NCBI GenBank assembly: GCA_015231795.1
Contig: JADGAX010000009.1
Coordinates: 1 to 64,000, forward strand
Direction of reading: 5' to 3'
Length of the DNA stretch: 64,000 nt
From: Alphaproteobacteria bacterium
GTDB lineage: Bacteria > Pseudomonadota > Alphaproteobacteria > Rhodospirillales > WMHbin7
Shown here: positions 41,863 through 50,909 of the stretch, piece after piece
Position numbering within the stretch: position 1 is the stretch's first letter
Layout of the letters: each line of letters opens with the position of its first letter
Position numbers and translations under genes: made by a program
The notes under the pieces: model-generated
What the model was told of the DNA's origin: nothing
The model's database searches: none
The model's input: the letters and a program-made list of their open reading frames with translations, nothing else

Positions 41863-42635
41863 TTCTGTCACCTTCCCGCCGTTGGCTTCTATTCTTGCTG
41901 CTAGCATCGTTTGCTTTGTCCTTGCCACACGAGGCGCTGGCGGCACCCGGCCAGCCGGGAATTCTTGCCAGCTTGCTCAAATGGACACCACTGATTTTCA
42001 AAGGGTTCTTGCTGAACCTGTTGGCCAGTGTGCTGTCGATGGCACTTGGCTCCTTGCTAGGCGCTTTCCTAGGCTTGGCCCAAATATCGCCGAATCGCTT
42101 CGTCGCCAAGTCGGCCTGGGCGGTCACGCAGTTTTTTCGCAATGCGCCCTGGCTGGTTCTGCTGTTCTACACCGTTCTGCTGATTCCCTTCGAGATCAGA
42201 ATAAGTGGCGGCTCGATTCCCTTGCCCGATACGGCAAAGGCCATTTTGGGTTTGGCCCTTCCGGTCATGGGAAATGTGTCGGAAATCGTGCGCGGCGCCG
42301 TGCAGTCGGTTCCATCGGGCCAGTGGGAGTCGGCGCAGGCGCTGGCCTTCACGCGCCGCCAAACGCTATGGATGATTATCCTGCCGCAATGTTTGAAACG
42401 CATGCTGCCGCCTTGGATGAATCTCTATGCCGTTCTGACCATGGCAACACCCTTGATTTCCATTGTCGGCGTCGAGGAGGCCATGACCATGACCCGCGCC
42501 GCCCTGGCCGCCGAGAACCGCAGCGAGCTTCTGGTGCCAATGTACGGCATGTTGCTGGTTTGGTTTTATCTGTATTGCGCCCCCATCGCCGCCTGGACCA
42601 AGCGTCTGGAAAAGCGTTTTGGCGTCAAAGCCTAG
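41859..42635 (+). CDS. Polar amino-acid ABC transporter permease 2
   Basis: 258 residues from the ATG at 41859 overlapping the previous stop. GltK/HisQ type: QFFRNAPWLVLLFYTVLLIP, EIVRGAVQSVPSGQWESAQA (EAA loop), and ILPQCLKRMLPPWMNLY. Preceded by a hydrophobic leader segment (LLFLLLASFALSLPHEALAA). Forms the membrane part with permease 1. Confidence 0.92.
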   Translation: MILSPSRRWLLFLLLASFALSLPHEALAAPGQPGILASLLKWTPLIFKGFLLNLLASVLSMALGSLLGAFLGLAQISPNRFVAKSAWAVTQFFRNAPWLVLLFYTVLLIPFEIRISGGSIPLPDTAKAILGLALPVMGNVSEIVRGAVQSVPSGQWESAQALAFTRRQTLWMIILPQCLKRMLPPWMNLYAVLTMATPLISIVGVEEAMTMTRAALAAENRSELLVPMYGMLLVWFYLYCAPIAAWTKRLEKRFGVKA

Positions 42636-42645
42636 GAGATTGCGC

Positions 42646-43392
42646 ATGACCTGGACGCCCGAGCAACCGATTGTGAAAATCACCGACGTTCATAAGTCGT
42701 TCGGCAAGACGGAAGTATTGAAAGGGGTATCGATGAATGTCGCCGCGGGTGAGGTGGTGTGCATCATCGGCCCGTCCGGTTCCGGCAAGTCGACGCTGCT
42801 TCGTTGCATCAACGCCCTTGCGGTCATCGACCAGGGGTCGGTGCAGGTTGAAGGACAAGAGGTTCACGACCCTGACCTCGACCAACTGGCCCTGCGCCGA
42901 AAGGTCGGAATGGTGTTTCAGCAATATAATCTGTTCCCGCACAAGACTGCTTTGCAAAATGTGATGATGGCGCCCATTCATGTGCTGGGCGAGAAACGCG
43001 ATGACGTTGAAGCGCTGGCGCGCGAGCTGATGCGCAAGGTTCGCCTGGCGGGCAAGGAAAACCATTATCCGGGCGAGTTGTCGGGCGGCCAGCAGCAACG
43101 CGTCGCCATTGCCCGCTCGCTGGCCATGCGACCCGATATCATGCTGTTCGACGAGGTGACGGCGGCCTTGGATCCCGAGACGGTCAAGGAAGTGCTGGTC
43201 ACAATCCGCGACCTGGCCCTGGAGGGCATGACCTGCCTTCTGGTAACACACGAGATGGGCTTTGCCCGCGAGGTTGCCGACCATGTCTATTTCACCGATC
43301 ATGGCGTGATCGTCGAGCATGGGCCGCCGGAGACTTTCTTTTCAGAAGCGAGAGACCCCAGAACGCGCGAGTTTCTAAGCCATGTCCTTTAA
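42646..43392 (+). CDS. Polar amino-acid ABC transporter ATP-binding protein
   Basis: 248 residues from the ATG at 42646, with TAGGAGAT upstream; the 42619 start overlaps the permease. GlnQ-type: Walker A IIGPSGSGKSTLLRCINAL, Q-loop MVFQQYNLFPHKTALQNVMM, signature LSGGQQQRVAIARSLAMRP, Walker B IMLFDEVTAALDPETV, H-loop LLVTHEMGFAREV. Overlaps the MmgE/PrpD gene by 11 bases. Confidence 0.94.
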   Translation: MTWTPEQPIVKITDVHKSFGKTEVLKGVSMNVAAGEVVCIIGPSGSGKSTLLRCINALAVIDQGSVQVEGQEVHDPDLDQLALRRKVGMVFQQYNLFPHKTALQNVMMAPIHVLGEKRDDVEALARELMRKVRLAGKENHYPGELSGGQQQRVAIARSLAMRPDIMLFDEVTAALDPETVKEVLVTIRDLALEGMTCLLVTHEMGFAREVADHVYFTDHGVIVEHGPPETFFSEARDPRTREFLSHVL

Positions 43393-44806
43393 GAGTGATG
43401 CCGCCTACCATTTGGGTTCTTGGGCGTCCAGCCTAAGGCTGGACGATCTGCCGGGCGAGGTTCGGCTGGCTGCCAGGCACTGTCTGATGGATGTGATCGG
43501 CGTCGCCCTGGCGGCCAGCAACCATCCCACCGTGTCCATGGCAGGCCGCCATGCCGGGAATGTCTTTGCCTCAGGCAAGGCGCAAACCGTGCTGGGAGGC
43601 TTGCCGTTGTCAGCACCTGGAGCAGCCCTGGTCAATGCCACGGCGGCTCATGTGCTGGATTTCGACGATACCTGCTTTGACGGCATCGTCCATGCCTCGG
43701 CGGCGGTCTGGCCCGCCGTTCAGGCGGTGGCGGACATGACGAACAGCTCGGGTGCTGAATTGCTGGCGGCTTTCATAGCGGGCGTCGAAGTGGAATATGC
43801 CATCGGTAGGGCCCTGACCGAGGACCTATATTATCGCGGCTGGTGGAATTCGGGATTGCTGGGCACGATCGGCGCGGCGGCTGGTGTCGCCCGCGTCCTT
43901 GGGTTGGATGCGCCAACATCTGCCCATGCGCTACGCCTAGCAGCCGGCATGTCGGGCGGCATCAGGTCCGTCTTCGGTGCGTCATCCAAACCCGTTGGCT
44001 TGGGCCGAGCTTCAAGGGCCGGGGTCGAGGCGGCGCTTCTTGCTCAGGGTGGCTTTGTCAGTTCGTACGGCTTGTTCGAGTCACCCAATGGCGGGTTTGC
44101 CGCCACCCTGAATGGCGGGAACTGGAAACAGGAAGAGATTTTGAAGATTGGAAGACACTTCTCGCTAGTCAGTCCGGGAATCGCCTTCAAATCCTATCCG
44201 GCCTGCTCGGCAAACCAGGCCGCCGTCGAGGCAACCCTGTTATTGCTGAACGAGGCCGCCTGTGACGGCGCCAGTGTCGTTGCAGCGGCCTGCACCGTAA
44301 CGCCGTTAGTCGCCGCCTGCCTGACCTACAACCGTCCATCTTGCATTGAGGAAGCCCAGTTCAGCCTACCTTTCGCCGTCGGCACGGCGCTGGCCAAGGG
44401 TCAGTTCGACGTCTCGTGCTTGAACGAGCATTGGCTTATGGATACCGGGCTGCAAGCTGCGATGCAGAAGGTCACGATGACAGCAGATGTGTCTCTTTCG
44501 GGGGGTAATTCAAACTATCCGGAGGCGGCCGAAGTTGCCTTGACCTTTGCAAACGGGTCGCTGCTCAAGAAATTCCTGGGCGCCGCGACCGGAATGCCGA
44601 CAAGGCCCATGTCGCAAGACAAGCTCGTGGCCAAATTCAAATCCTGCACCCAGCCGTTGTTGGGGGACCATAGTGAAACTTTGCTGTGGCAGATTCTTGA
44701 AATCGAGCGGCAGCCAATCGCCTCGAATTTGTGGAACTTGCGCGCCGAACGTCATCTAAGCCCCCCTTCGCAGGCTATCGGTCAGCTACACCGGTCTGGC
44801 CGATAA
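43382..44806 (+). CDS. MmgE/PrpD-family protein, possible iminodisuccinate epimerase-like
   Basis: 474 residues. Family motifs: VRLAARHCLMDVIGVALAAS, HVLDFDDTCFDGIVHASAAV, GVEVEYAIGRALTEDLYYRG, and AFKSYPACSANQAAVEATLL. The family contains 2-methylcitrate dehydratase and, from established work on Agrobacterium, iminodisuccinate epimerase. The operon partner is an aspartase-type C-N lyase with an amino-acid importer rather than the prp genes, so epimerisation or dehydration of an N-substituted aspartate is favoured over propionate metabolism. Overlaps the ATPase gene by 11 bases. Last gene before the terminator at 44965. Confidence 0.88.
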   Translation: MSFKSDAAYHLGSWASSLRLDDLPGEVRLAARHCLMDVIGVALAASNHPTVSMAGRHAGNVFASGKAQTVLGGLPLSAPGAALVNATAAHVLDFDDTCFDGIVHASAAVWPAVQAVADMTNSSGAELLAAFIAGVEVEYAIGRALTEDLYYRGWWNSGLLGTIGAAAGVARVLGLDAPTSAHALRLAAGMSGGIRSVFGASSKPVGLGRASRAGVEAALLAQGGFVSSYGLFESPNGGFAATLNGGNWKQEEILKIGRHFSLVSPGIAFKSYPACSANQAAVEATLLLLNEAACDGASVVAAACTVTPLVAACLTYNRPSCIEEAQFSLPFAVGTALAKGQFDVSCLNEHWLMDTGLQAAMQKVTMTADVSLSGGNSNYPEAAEVALTFANGSLLKKFLGAATGMPTRPMSQDKLVAKFKSCTQPLLGDHSETLLWQILEIERQPIASNLWNLRAERHLSPPSQAIGQLHRSGR

Positions 44807-44948
44807 GAAGCTGCTTTGACAGCATGGCGTGACCCTCTAATTCAAGACCCTTGCCGAGGCCACCAAACTGGGACAAAGTGTCGGAGAGAGGCCGTTCGAT
44901 ATGTGCCGTAACGTACTGTGATTCAAGAGTTATTTGGAGCGGATTGGA

Positions 44949-44968
44949 GATTCCCTCTCTCTCCGCCA
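44949..44968 (+). other. tRNA-Ser 3'-end-like sequence
   Basis: GATTCCCTCTCTCTCCGCCA resembles the T-arm and acceptor 3' end of a serine tRNA. GGAGAGAG occurs 85 bases upstream at 44883, where an acceptor 5' strand would be, but D, anticodon and T arms do not fold properly between them. A looser copy, CAATCCCTCTCTCAGCGCCA, lies at 45091-45110. Possibly remnants of tRNA-targeted integration; this is inference. Confidence 0.3.
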
Positions 44969-45004
44969 TTAAAAAAGCCCCCATTCGGGGGCTTTTTTAA
45001 TGGC
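44965..45004. terminator. Strong bidirectional terminator
   Basis: A perfect 18-bp stem, 44965-44982 with 44987-45004, with the four-base loop ATTC. The stem carries a T-run on either strand (GCCCCC then TTTTTT). It ends the lyase operon. Confidence 0.9.
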
Positions 45005-45449
45005 CTGAGGGAGCGGTGAGCGGACCCTTGTTCGACCCCGAGCGCGCGACTTGACTCGCGCGAGGGGCGGGGAGGGGCAAAGCCCCGACCCAATCCCTCT
45101 CTCAGCGCCAATTTCTTCACGAAATCAATTCTCTGTCTTCGGATGAGCGCCTGAAACTTAGGCTTTCCGGGCCGTTATGGCGTCAAAGCTGTTGACCTTG
45201 TAGGCCGACGGAGATCGATTTCGCCGCCAATCCCTTTTCTCTCCTTTGCGATATTCTCTGAACGCTGTTGACCTTGAACCAGATGAAGGTACGAGTTTTG
45301 GCATAGAGAAGCATTGTGAGGCGGAAAATTTATACGCTGCCACCAGAATCTACGAATCGCGCGCCCAAACGGCTATTCCGGCGAAGTTTTCTATGGTGAC
45401 CAGTGATTTTTCCCTTGGCAGTTGCTTGCAATTCAGTCATCACAAATTA
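45005..45449. other. Non-coding region after the terminator
   Basis: No convincing gene. It contains the GC-rich hairpin GGGGCAAAGCCCC near 45074 and the second tRNA-like tail at 45091-45110. An in-frame ORF from 45246 reads into the membrane-protein gene, but residues before 45450 show no recognisable protein character. Confidence 0.5.
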
Positions 45450-46085
45450 ATGACTGACCGTACATTGACGCCTATCTTCTTGGGAGTCTTAGCTCTCCTG
45501 ATTGGGGTGCTTGCTATCGGATTCCCTCTTGTCATAATCGGCGTCAGGGGATGGAACGACGGAGTTTGGAGTTATCTCGGCAGCTTGCTCGGTTCGTTCC
45601 TCGGTTTATTGGCGCTACTTGCGGGCGCCTTCTACAACGCAGAACTCAACCGAGTCCGCGATGACCGACTGCGCGATGAAGAACGCAAGGGACTGGCAGG
45701 GGCCTTGTTGGCTGAAACAGCGACCATCTGGAAGCAAACCGATAGCTTGCAGAATCATTTTGGTCCTGGTCGCCGAGATCCGTTGGCGAATGCTGTCATA
45801 ATGCAAACTCTAGCGCCTGATAGGTCTGTCACTTGGGAGGCCAATGCCCATCGCGTTGGGCTATTTGACAGCCAACTCGCCGTTGATCTGTCAGAGTTTT
45901 TCTCAAGAGTAGCCTTATTTCGGAGAGCGGTGGATCAGATCAAACCATCTGATGACTACACCGAGATAGTGAGTGTTGCTCCACGTCTTGCCGACACGGC
46001 CGAGAGCCTCATTTCTCGCCTAGCCGCAACCGCGCAGGTTCCCCCTCCGAGATTTGCTTCAGCGAGCACTGAGCCGGATATCTAG
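45450..46085 (+). CDS. Two-span membrane protein
   Basis: 211 residues from the ATG at 45450 (MTDRTLTPIFLGVLALLIGV). The starts at 45246 and 45393 cannot be excluded because no start has a clear ribosome site. Two hydrophobic helices (about 7-31 and 38-58) are followed by a cytoplasmic helical region with RVRDDRLRDEERKGLAGALL. The layout resembles small membrane proteins with a helical signalling tail. No family recognised. It lies between possible integration scars and a toxin-antitoxin pair, so it is accessory DNA. Confidence 0.6.
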   Translation: MTDRTLTPIFLGVLALLIGVLAIGFPLVIIGVRGWNDGVWSYLGSLLGSFLGLLALLAGAFYNAELNRVRDDRLRDEERKGLAGALLAETATIWKQTDSLQNHFGPGRRDPLANAVIMQTLAPDRSVTWEANAHRVGLFDSQLAVDLSEFFSRVALFRRAVDQIKPSDDYTEIVSVAPRLADTAESLISRLAATAQVPPPRFASASTEPDI

Positions 46086-46156
46086 ATCCGGTCTCAGGAC
46101 GAGGCGTAAAAATTGGGGGCAGTGTCTTTTTAGAATTCTCGCTCTCACCCATCCCC

Positions 46157-46690
46157 TCACCCACCCACCAACGCCCGCACAGTCTCAATCGGCATAAGCA
46201 TGACGCGCTCGCCGAGCGGCGACAAAATGAACCCGCGATCCAAGTAGAAAGTGACGGCGGCATCGTCGATGGCGTGGGCGACGACGGCGCGCACGCCCGC
46301 GATTTGGGAGGCGGCAAGGCACCGTTTGAGAGCGTCCGCCAGCAACGCCGTGCCCAGGCCTTTGCCGCGCCATGCCTCATCCGCGGCAAGCCTGCCGATC
46401 AACAGCAGCTGCACCTGATCGGGGCCGCCTTTGCGCAATTTCGCTGAGGGAAGAAGCTGGCGCTGCTCAAGCGCCGTGGAAATCGAGAAATATCCAACAA
46501 CGTGGGCAGGATTGTTCATCGGACAGACAACGTAGGTGCGAGCAGACAATCCCTTGCTTGCCCGTGCGCGTTCGCGCAGCCAGTTATCTAGGGAAGGGTG
46601 TGCGCCATTCGAGAAGTGCTCAACGTCATGCCTTGGCCCCAGGGGTTCGGGCGCCAGCAACAAAGGCGCTGCGGCGCCTACTTTTCCCAA
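46157..46690 (-). CDS. GNAT toxin of a TacAT-type toxin-antitoxin pair
   Basis: 177 residues. GNAT fold: LAPEPLGPRHDVEHFSNGAH (family N-terminus), SLDNWLRERARASKG, the acetyl-CoA loop LAADEAWRGKGLGTALLADA (RxGxG/A type), and the C-terminal FYLDRGFILSPLGERVMLMP. Toxins of this group acetylate the amino group of charged tRNA and stop translation. It overlaps the upstream DUF1778 antitoxin by 13 bases, as is standard for the pair. A promoter lies ahead of the antitoxin at 46987-47014. Confidence 0.92.
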   Translation of the reverse strand: MGKVGAAAPLLLAPEPLGPRHDVEHFSNGAHPSLDNWLRERARASKGLSARTYVVCPMNNPAHVVGYFSISTALEQRQLLPSAKLRKGGPDQVQLLLIGRLAADEAWRGKGLGTALLADALKRCLAASQIAGVRAVVAHAIDDAAVTFYLDRGFILSPLGERVMLMPIETVRALVGG

Positions 46691-46959
46691 GGGGCCTTCC
46701 GGCTCAAGAGTGCTTTGGCCTTGGCAGAAGGTGGCGGCGGTGCATCAAGCAGTTTAAGAAAGCGCGCATGCGACTCGGCATCCTGGAAGAAGGTGCGCTG
46801 GTCGAGAAGGGTCTCTTCGGCCTGTTGGCGAGCGCTTTCCAACATGAACTCGGACAGCTTTTGTCCCCGCATGGCGGCTGCGCGAACGAACAGCGCCTTG
46901 GCGTCAGCCGAAGCGCGAATTTGAATGACATCGTCCTTGGCGCGGGCGGTTGCTGACAT
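46678..46959 (-). CDS. DUF1778 (TacA-like) antitoxin
   Basis: 93 residues. N-terminal ribbon-helix-helix DNA-binding part (DDVIQIRASADAKALFVRAA, RGQKLSEFMLESARQQAEET) and a C-terminal tail (FLKLLDAPPPPSAKAKALLS) that wraps around the toxin. It neutralises the acetyltransferase and represses the operon. First gene of the pair. Confidence 0.93.
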   Translation of the reverse strand: MSATARAKDDVIQIRASADAKALFVRAAAMRGQKLSEFMLESARQQAEETLLDQRTFFQDAESHARFLKLLDAPPPPSAKAKALLSRKAPWEK

Positions 46960-46986
46960 GAAAGTCTCCTGAACTTTATCGAGCCA

Positions 46987-47014
46987 AGCCTAGCAAATGT
47001 AACGACATTGTCAA
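46987..47014 (-). promoter_or_regulatory. Promoter of the toxin-antitoxin operon
   Basis: On the minus strand, TTGACA (47014-47009) and TAGGCT (46992-46987) with 16-bp spacing, 28 bp before the antitoxin start. The surrounding TGTAACGACATTGTCA may be the antitoxin binding site. Confidence 0.6.
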
Positions 47015-47257
47015 TACACTGGTCACCAAGCAGGCGGCCTCGCCCTTCCTGTCTTCCACCGGCGCATTGTTTAGCCGCACTGGCGAGTGAATAGGGTGGT
47101 GCCCTAAGGGGTCTGATTCCGCCCTGCCAAGACTGACAAATGTGATCAAAATCGACATGCGTCATGGTGGGATTTGGGATGACGTGCCGCTAATTAAAAG
47201 GTAATAACCTTATCTCCGCTGAGGCTTTGCGGCCCTGGCAGGATCAGGACATTAGGC

Positions 47258-49876
47258 ATGAAAATTCGGCATATTCAGGTTTCCAAGGGCGTTCACTGGG
47301 TCGAGGTTCAAGACCGCGATCTCAGGATTCTATGCGGCTGTCCTGCAGATTCGGTCAAACATCTGATCAAGCGGGGCCTGATCGTTCCCCAGGCGGTCAA
47401 GGGCGTCGATTGCGAGACCGGCCCCAATACGATCCTATTGTCCGACCTGCCCTTGCAGAATGGCGAATTCGCCAATTTGGCCGAGTTTCCCGTTCTGCAG
47501 ATGCTTTACAAGCAGGGCATGATTTTGCCCAATCATCCCAACAATACCGGCAAACGCCCGATGCTGATCGGTCTGCCCGAGCAGGTGTCGGCGCAGATGC
47601 GCTACATTTACCGCGGCAATTACGGTCTGATCTCGAAGGAAGAGATCATGCAGGCCGGCTTCGGCGCCCAGCAAGCCGAAGCGATGATGCGCCTTAAGCT
47701 GAAATTCGCCTTCGGGCGCATCCGCCCGACCGAGGAATTCCTGGAATGGCGCATGCTGGACGACGACCCGGTCGAATTGGCCGAAGGCGTTGTCTTAAAG
47801 CGCCTGCGTTCCAACCTGTTCGAATTTTCCTTCGCAGACGAGAAGGTCGTCATCGACTTGAATCTCTCGCCCGAGGAAAGCTACGAGTCGGCGTATCCAT
47901 TGGGGTTTAGACGCTACTCGCCGGAATATTTCGCCGTCATCCATTCCGGCGAAGGCGACGGCTGGGACGTCAGCCGCCCCAGCATGTCGAGCATCATCAC
48001 CTATCAAGGGCGGCTGTACTTGATCGATGCCGGTCCCAACCTGTCGCACATTCTGGCCGCCCTGGGCATCGGCATCGATCAGATTGACGGCATCTTCCAC
48101 ACGCACGCCCATGACGACCACTTCGCGGGCCTGACCACCTTGATGCGCTCGGGGCACCGCATCCGCTATTTCTCGACGCCCCTGGTGCGCAGCACGGTGG
48201 CCAAGAAACTGGCCGCCCTGCTGGACACGGAAGAAGACCGCATCCTGCACGATTATTTCAAGGTGCATGATCTGGTCTTCGACCAGTGGAACGACATCGA
48301 TGGGCTTGAGGTCAAGCCGATCTTCTCGCCGCATCCGGTGGAAACCAACATCTTCATTTTCCGCTCCCTGTGGGGCGATAGCTATCGCAGCTACGCGCAT
48401 TTCGCCGACATCGTCTCCTTCGACGTGCTTGCGGGAATGGTTGCCGACGACGAGACGGCGCCCGGCCTAAGTCCCGCGGATTTCGAAGCCGTCAAGCAGG
48501 CCTATCTGACGCCCGCAGACGTCAAGAAAATCGACATCGGCGGCGGTCTTATCCATGGCGCCGCCAAGGATTTCAAGGCCGACCGGTCGGGGCGCATTCT
48601 GCTGGCGCACCGCTCGGGCGATCTGACGCCCGAAGAAAAGGAGATCGGCTCCAGCGCCGCTTTCGGCACGTCGGACGTGCTGATCGAAGGTCAGTCGGAA
48701 GGGTTGCGCCGCTTCGCCTATTCGCTGATGGAAAAGCATTTGGAAGGCGTTCCCGTCCATCATCTGAGAACGCTGCTGAACCACCCTGTAACCGATTTCA
48801 ATCCCGGCGCCATCTTCCTCAAGGAAGGTGACATGCCCGACGACATCATCCTGGTGCTTTCTGGAACGGTCGAAAAAATCCGCACCAAGGACGATGTGTA
48901 CGCCTTGCTATCGGCGGGTGCGCTGATCGGCGGCATGGCGGCCCTGACCAAGCGGCCGTCGCAGCACACTTACCGCGCGGTTTCCTTCGTGCAGGCGCTG
49001 CGCTTTCCCTTGGGTCTTTACGTCAGCGTGGTGCGCCACAACAAGCTGCTGGACAAGATGCAGGGCACGTTCGACCTGCGCAGCTTTCTGGAATCGACAA
49101 GCCTGTTCGGCGAGGGCATTCCCGCCGTCGTCATGAACCGCATGATCGAAGAGTCGAAGATCCACCATTTCAAGTCTGGCGAGATCATTCCCAGCGAGGA
49201 CATGGATGTCTTGAACCTGATCCGCAAGGGACGCGTCGAACGTTCGGCGGGCGGCGAGGTCATCGAGATGCTGGAGCGGCGCTCGCACTTTGGCGAGGAA
49301 GAGGCCATCTTCAAGGCCCCAGGGCAATTCCGCTTGAAGGCGGTCGAGGAAACGCAAGTCGTGCAGTTCCCCGGCGATTTGCTGGCCGATGTGCCGATCG
49401 TGCGCTGGAAACTGTTCGAGGGTTGGCAAAGGCGGGCCAAGCAGGCGGCGCACCAGTTAAGCCACAAGGGCAGCTTCATCAATTGGCGCGACACTTTCTC
49501 GGTGCGCATCGCCCACATGGACATGCATCACAAACGCCTGATCTCGATTGGCAACGCAGTGCTTGAGAATCTGCGCACCGACGGGCGGGGCGCCGCCCTC
49601 ATCAAAGCCGCCGAGGCGCTGGCCGATTACGTCGATTACCACTTTCAGGCAGAAGAAGATCTGATGGCGCTGTATGATTATCCGGGCATTGCCGAGCACA
49701 AGATCCGCCATCAAGATCTACGCCAGCAAGTGTCGCGCCTGACCAAGGAAATTCAGTCAGGCGCGCGGCCCAGCGAAAAGGATTTCAAACACCTGTTTGA
49801 ATCTTGGATCATCCATCATGTCCTGGGCGAGGACAAAGCCTATGGCGCCTTCCTGAATTCCAAGGGCATTTACTAG
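47258..49876 (+). CDS. Metallo-beta-lactamase, cyclic-nucleotide-binding and hemerythrin fusion protein
   Basis: 872 residues. Residues about 200-460 form a metallo-beta-lactamase fold with the metal motif HTHAHDDHFAGL (281-292). Two cNMP-binding-like beta rolls follow at about 505-600 (FNPGAIFLKEGDMPDDIILV) and 615-710 (IHHFKSGEIIPSEDMD). The C-terminal hemerythrin at 745-865 keeps the di-iron ligands in AHMDMHHKRL, VDYHFQAEEDLM, EHKIRHQDL and WIIHHVLGED. Soluble. It probably senses or binds oxygen through the hemerythrin and relays this to the hydrolase fold. Neighbours are OxyR and the rubrerythrin operon. Its stop overlaps the oxyR stop by 4 bases. Confidence 0.92.
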   Translation: MKIRHIQVSKGVHWVEVQDRDLRILCGCPADSVKHLIKRGLIVPQAVKGVDCETGPNTILLSDLPLQNGEFANLAEFPVLQMLYKQGMILPNHPNNTGKRPMLIGLPEQVSAQMRYIYRGNYGLISKEEIMQAGFGAQQAEAMMRLKLKFAFGRIRPTEEFLEWRMLDDDPVELAEGVVLKRLRSNLFEFSFADEKVVIDLNLSPEESYESAYPLGFRRYSPEYFAVIHSGEGDGWDVSRPSMSSIITYQGRLYLIDAGPNLSHILAALGIGIDQIDGIFHTHAHDDHFAGLTTLMRSGHRIRYFSTPLVRSTVAKKLAALLDTEEDRILHDYFKVHDLVFDQWNDIDGLEVKPIFSPHPVETNIFIFRSLWGDSYRSYAHFADIVSFDVLAGMVADDETAPGLSPADFEAVKQAYLTPADVKKIDIGGGLIHGAAKDFKADRSGRILLAHRSGDLTPEEKEIGSSAAFGTSDVLIEGQSEGLRRFAYSLMEKHLEGVPVHHLRTLLNHPVTDFNPGAIFLKEGDMPDDIILVLSGTVEKIRTKDDVYALLSAGALIGGMAALTKRPSQHTYRAVSFVQALRFPLGLYVSVVRHNKLLDKMQGTFDLRSFLESTSLFGEGIPAVVMNRMIEESKIHHFKSGEIIPSEDMDVLNLIRKGRVERSAGGEVIEMLERRSHFGEEEAIFKAPGQFRLKAVEETQVVQFPGDLLADVPIVRWKLFEGWQRRAKQAAHQLSHKGSFINWRDTFSVRIAHMDMHHKRLISIGNAVLENLRTDGRGAALIKAAEALADYVDYHFQAEEDLMALYDYPGIAEHKIRHQDLRQQVSRLTKEIQSGARPSEKDFKHLFESWIIHHVLGEDKAYGAFLNSKGIY

Positions 49877-50781
49877 CTCTTGCCCGCCAGAATATCGGTC
49901 AGGGTTTTTCCCAACAGCTTGAATTCGGCGCGTCTGCCCGAGGTGCGCCGCCAAGCCAGACCGATCTCCCTGGCCGTCTCCTTGCCGCTTAAGGGGCGGA
50001 TGGCCAATTGCGACGATCCGATCAGGTGCGATTCCTTGGCCATGTCGGGAACCAAGGTCAGGCCCAAACCGCTGGCGGTCATCTCGACCAGCGTGTGCAG
50101 GCTGGTTCCCTGAAAGCGGTTGGCGCGCATGCGTCCCGGCAATTTGCAGGCGGCCAGGGCGTGCTCGCGCAGGCAATGGCCGTCTTCCAGCAGCAGCAGC
50201 TCGTCGGCGGGGATGTCTTCAGGCGACACGGATTTCTTGGCCGCCAGCGGGTGGCTGGCTGGGCAGACCAGCCAGAAGGGATCACGCCCGATCATCATGG
50301 TTTCAGCCCCCGGCGTGTCCATGGGAAAGGCCAAAATCAGCACGTCCAACTCGCCGGACGCCAGTTGATCCAGCAGATGCGCCGTCTGGTCTTCGCGCAA
50401 GAACAGCTTCAAATCGGGAAAGCGGTCGCGAATTTGGGGAAGAACGCGGGGCAACAAATAGGGGCCGATGGTGGGAATGATCCCCAAGCGCAGATCGCTG
50501 CACAGCGGTTTGGCTCCGGCCTTGGCCGCCTCGACCAGCCCCTCGGCCTCTTCCAGGGTGCGCCTGGCCCGTTTGGCGATCTCGAGTCCGACCGGCGTTG
50601 TGACCACGCGCCGCTTGGTTCGTTCCAGCAGGCGCACGCCCAGTCCCTCTTCAAGTTCCTGGATGCCCGAAGACAGGGTTGATTGCGTGACGTTGCAGGC
50701 CTGGGCGGCGCGACCGAAATGGCGACATTCCACCAGTTCGACCAGATAACGCAATTGGCGCAGGGTAGGCAGGTTTATCAT
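49873..50781 (-). CDS. oxyR: OxyR, peroxide-sensing LysR regulator
   Basis: 302 residues. LysR HTH at 4-60 (LRQLRYLVELVECRHFGRAA). The redox pair is present: Cys in LLLLEDGHCLREHAL and a second Cys eight residues later in AACKL (near 206 and 214), in the same spacing as E. coli OxyR. Divergent from rubrerythrin with a 128-bp gap that is AT-rich near the oxyR start. It most likely controls the rubrerythrin operon. Confidence 0.93.
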   Translation of the reverse strand: MINLPTLRQLRYLVELVECRHFGRAAQACNVTQSTLSSGIQELEEGLGVRLLERTKRRVVTTPVGLEIAKRARRTLEEAEGLVEAAKAGAKPLCSDLRLGIIPTIGPYLLPRVLPQIRDRFPDLKLFLREDQTAHLLDQLASGELDVLILAFPMDTPGAETMMIGRDPFWLVCPASHPLAAKKSVSPEDIPADELLLLEDGHCLREHALAACKLPGRMRANRFQGTSLHTLVEMTASGLGLTLVPDMAKESHLIGSSQLAIRPLSGKETAREIGLAWRRTSGRRAEFKLLGKTLTDILAGKS

Positions 50782-50909
50782 CGAACACCTCGATTAATAA
50801 ATTCATATAAACCAATTGGAACGATTTTAGTCAAGGGCGTATCTTGATGCTGTCAGACCAGCCGCAACCGGCATGGCCTAAGCAACGTCCTTAAATCGAG
50901 GAGAGAACC

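Noticed and set aside
43382-44806. MmgE/PrpD gene as 2-methylcitrate dehydratase of propionate metabolism
   Set aside because: No prpB or prpC nearby; the operon consists of amino-acid transport and a C-N lyase.
44883-44968. A complete tRNA-Ser gene
   Set aside because: Acceptor strands pair, but D, anticodon and T arms do not fold; kept only as a possible remnant.
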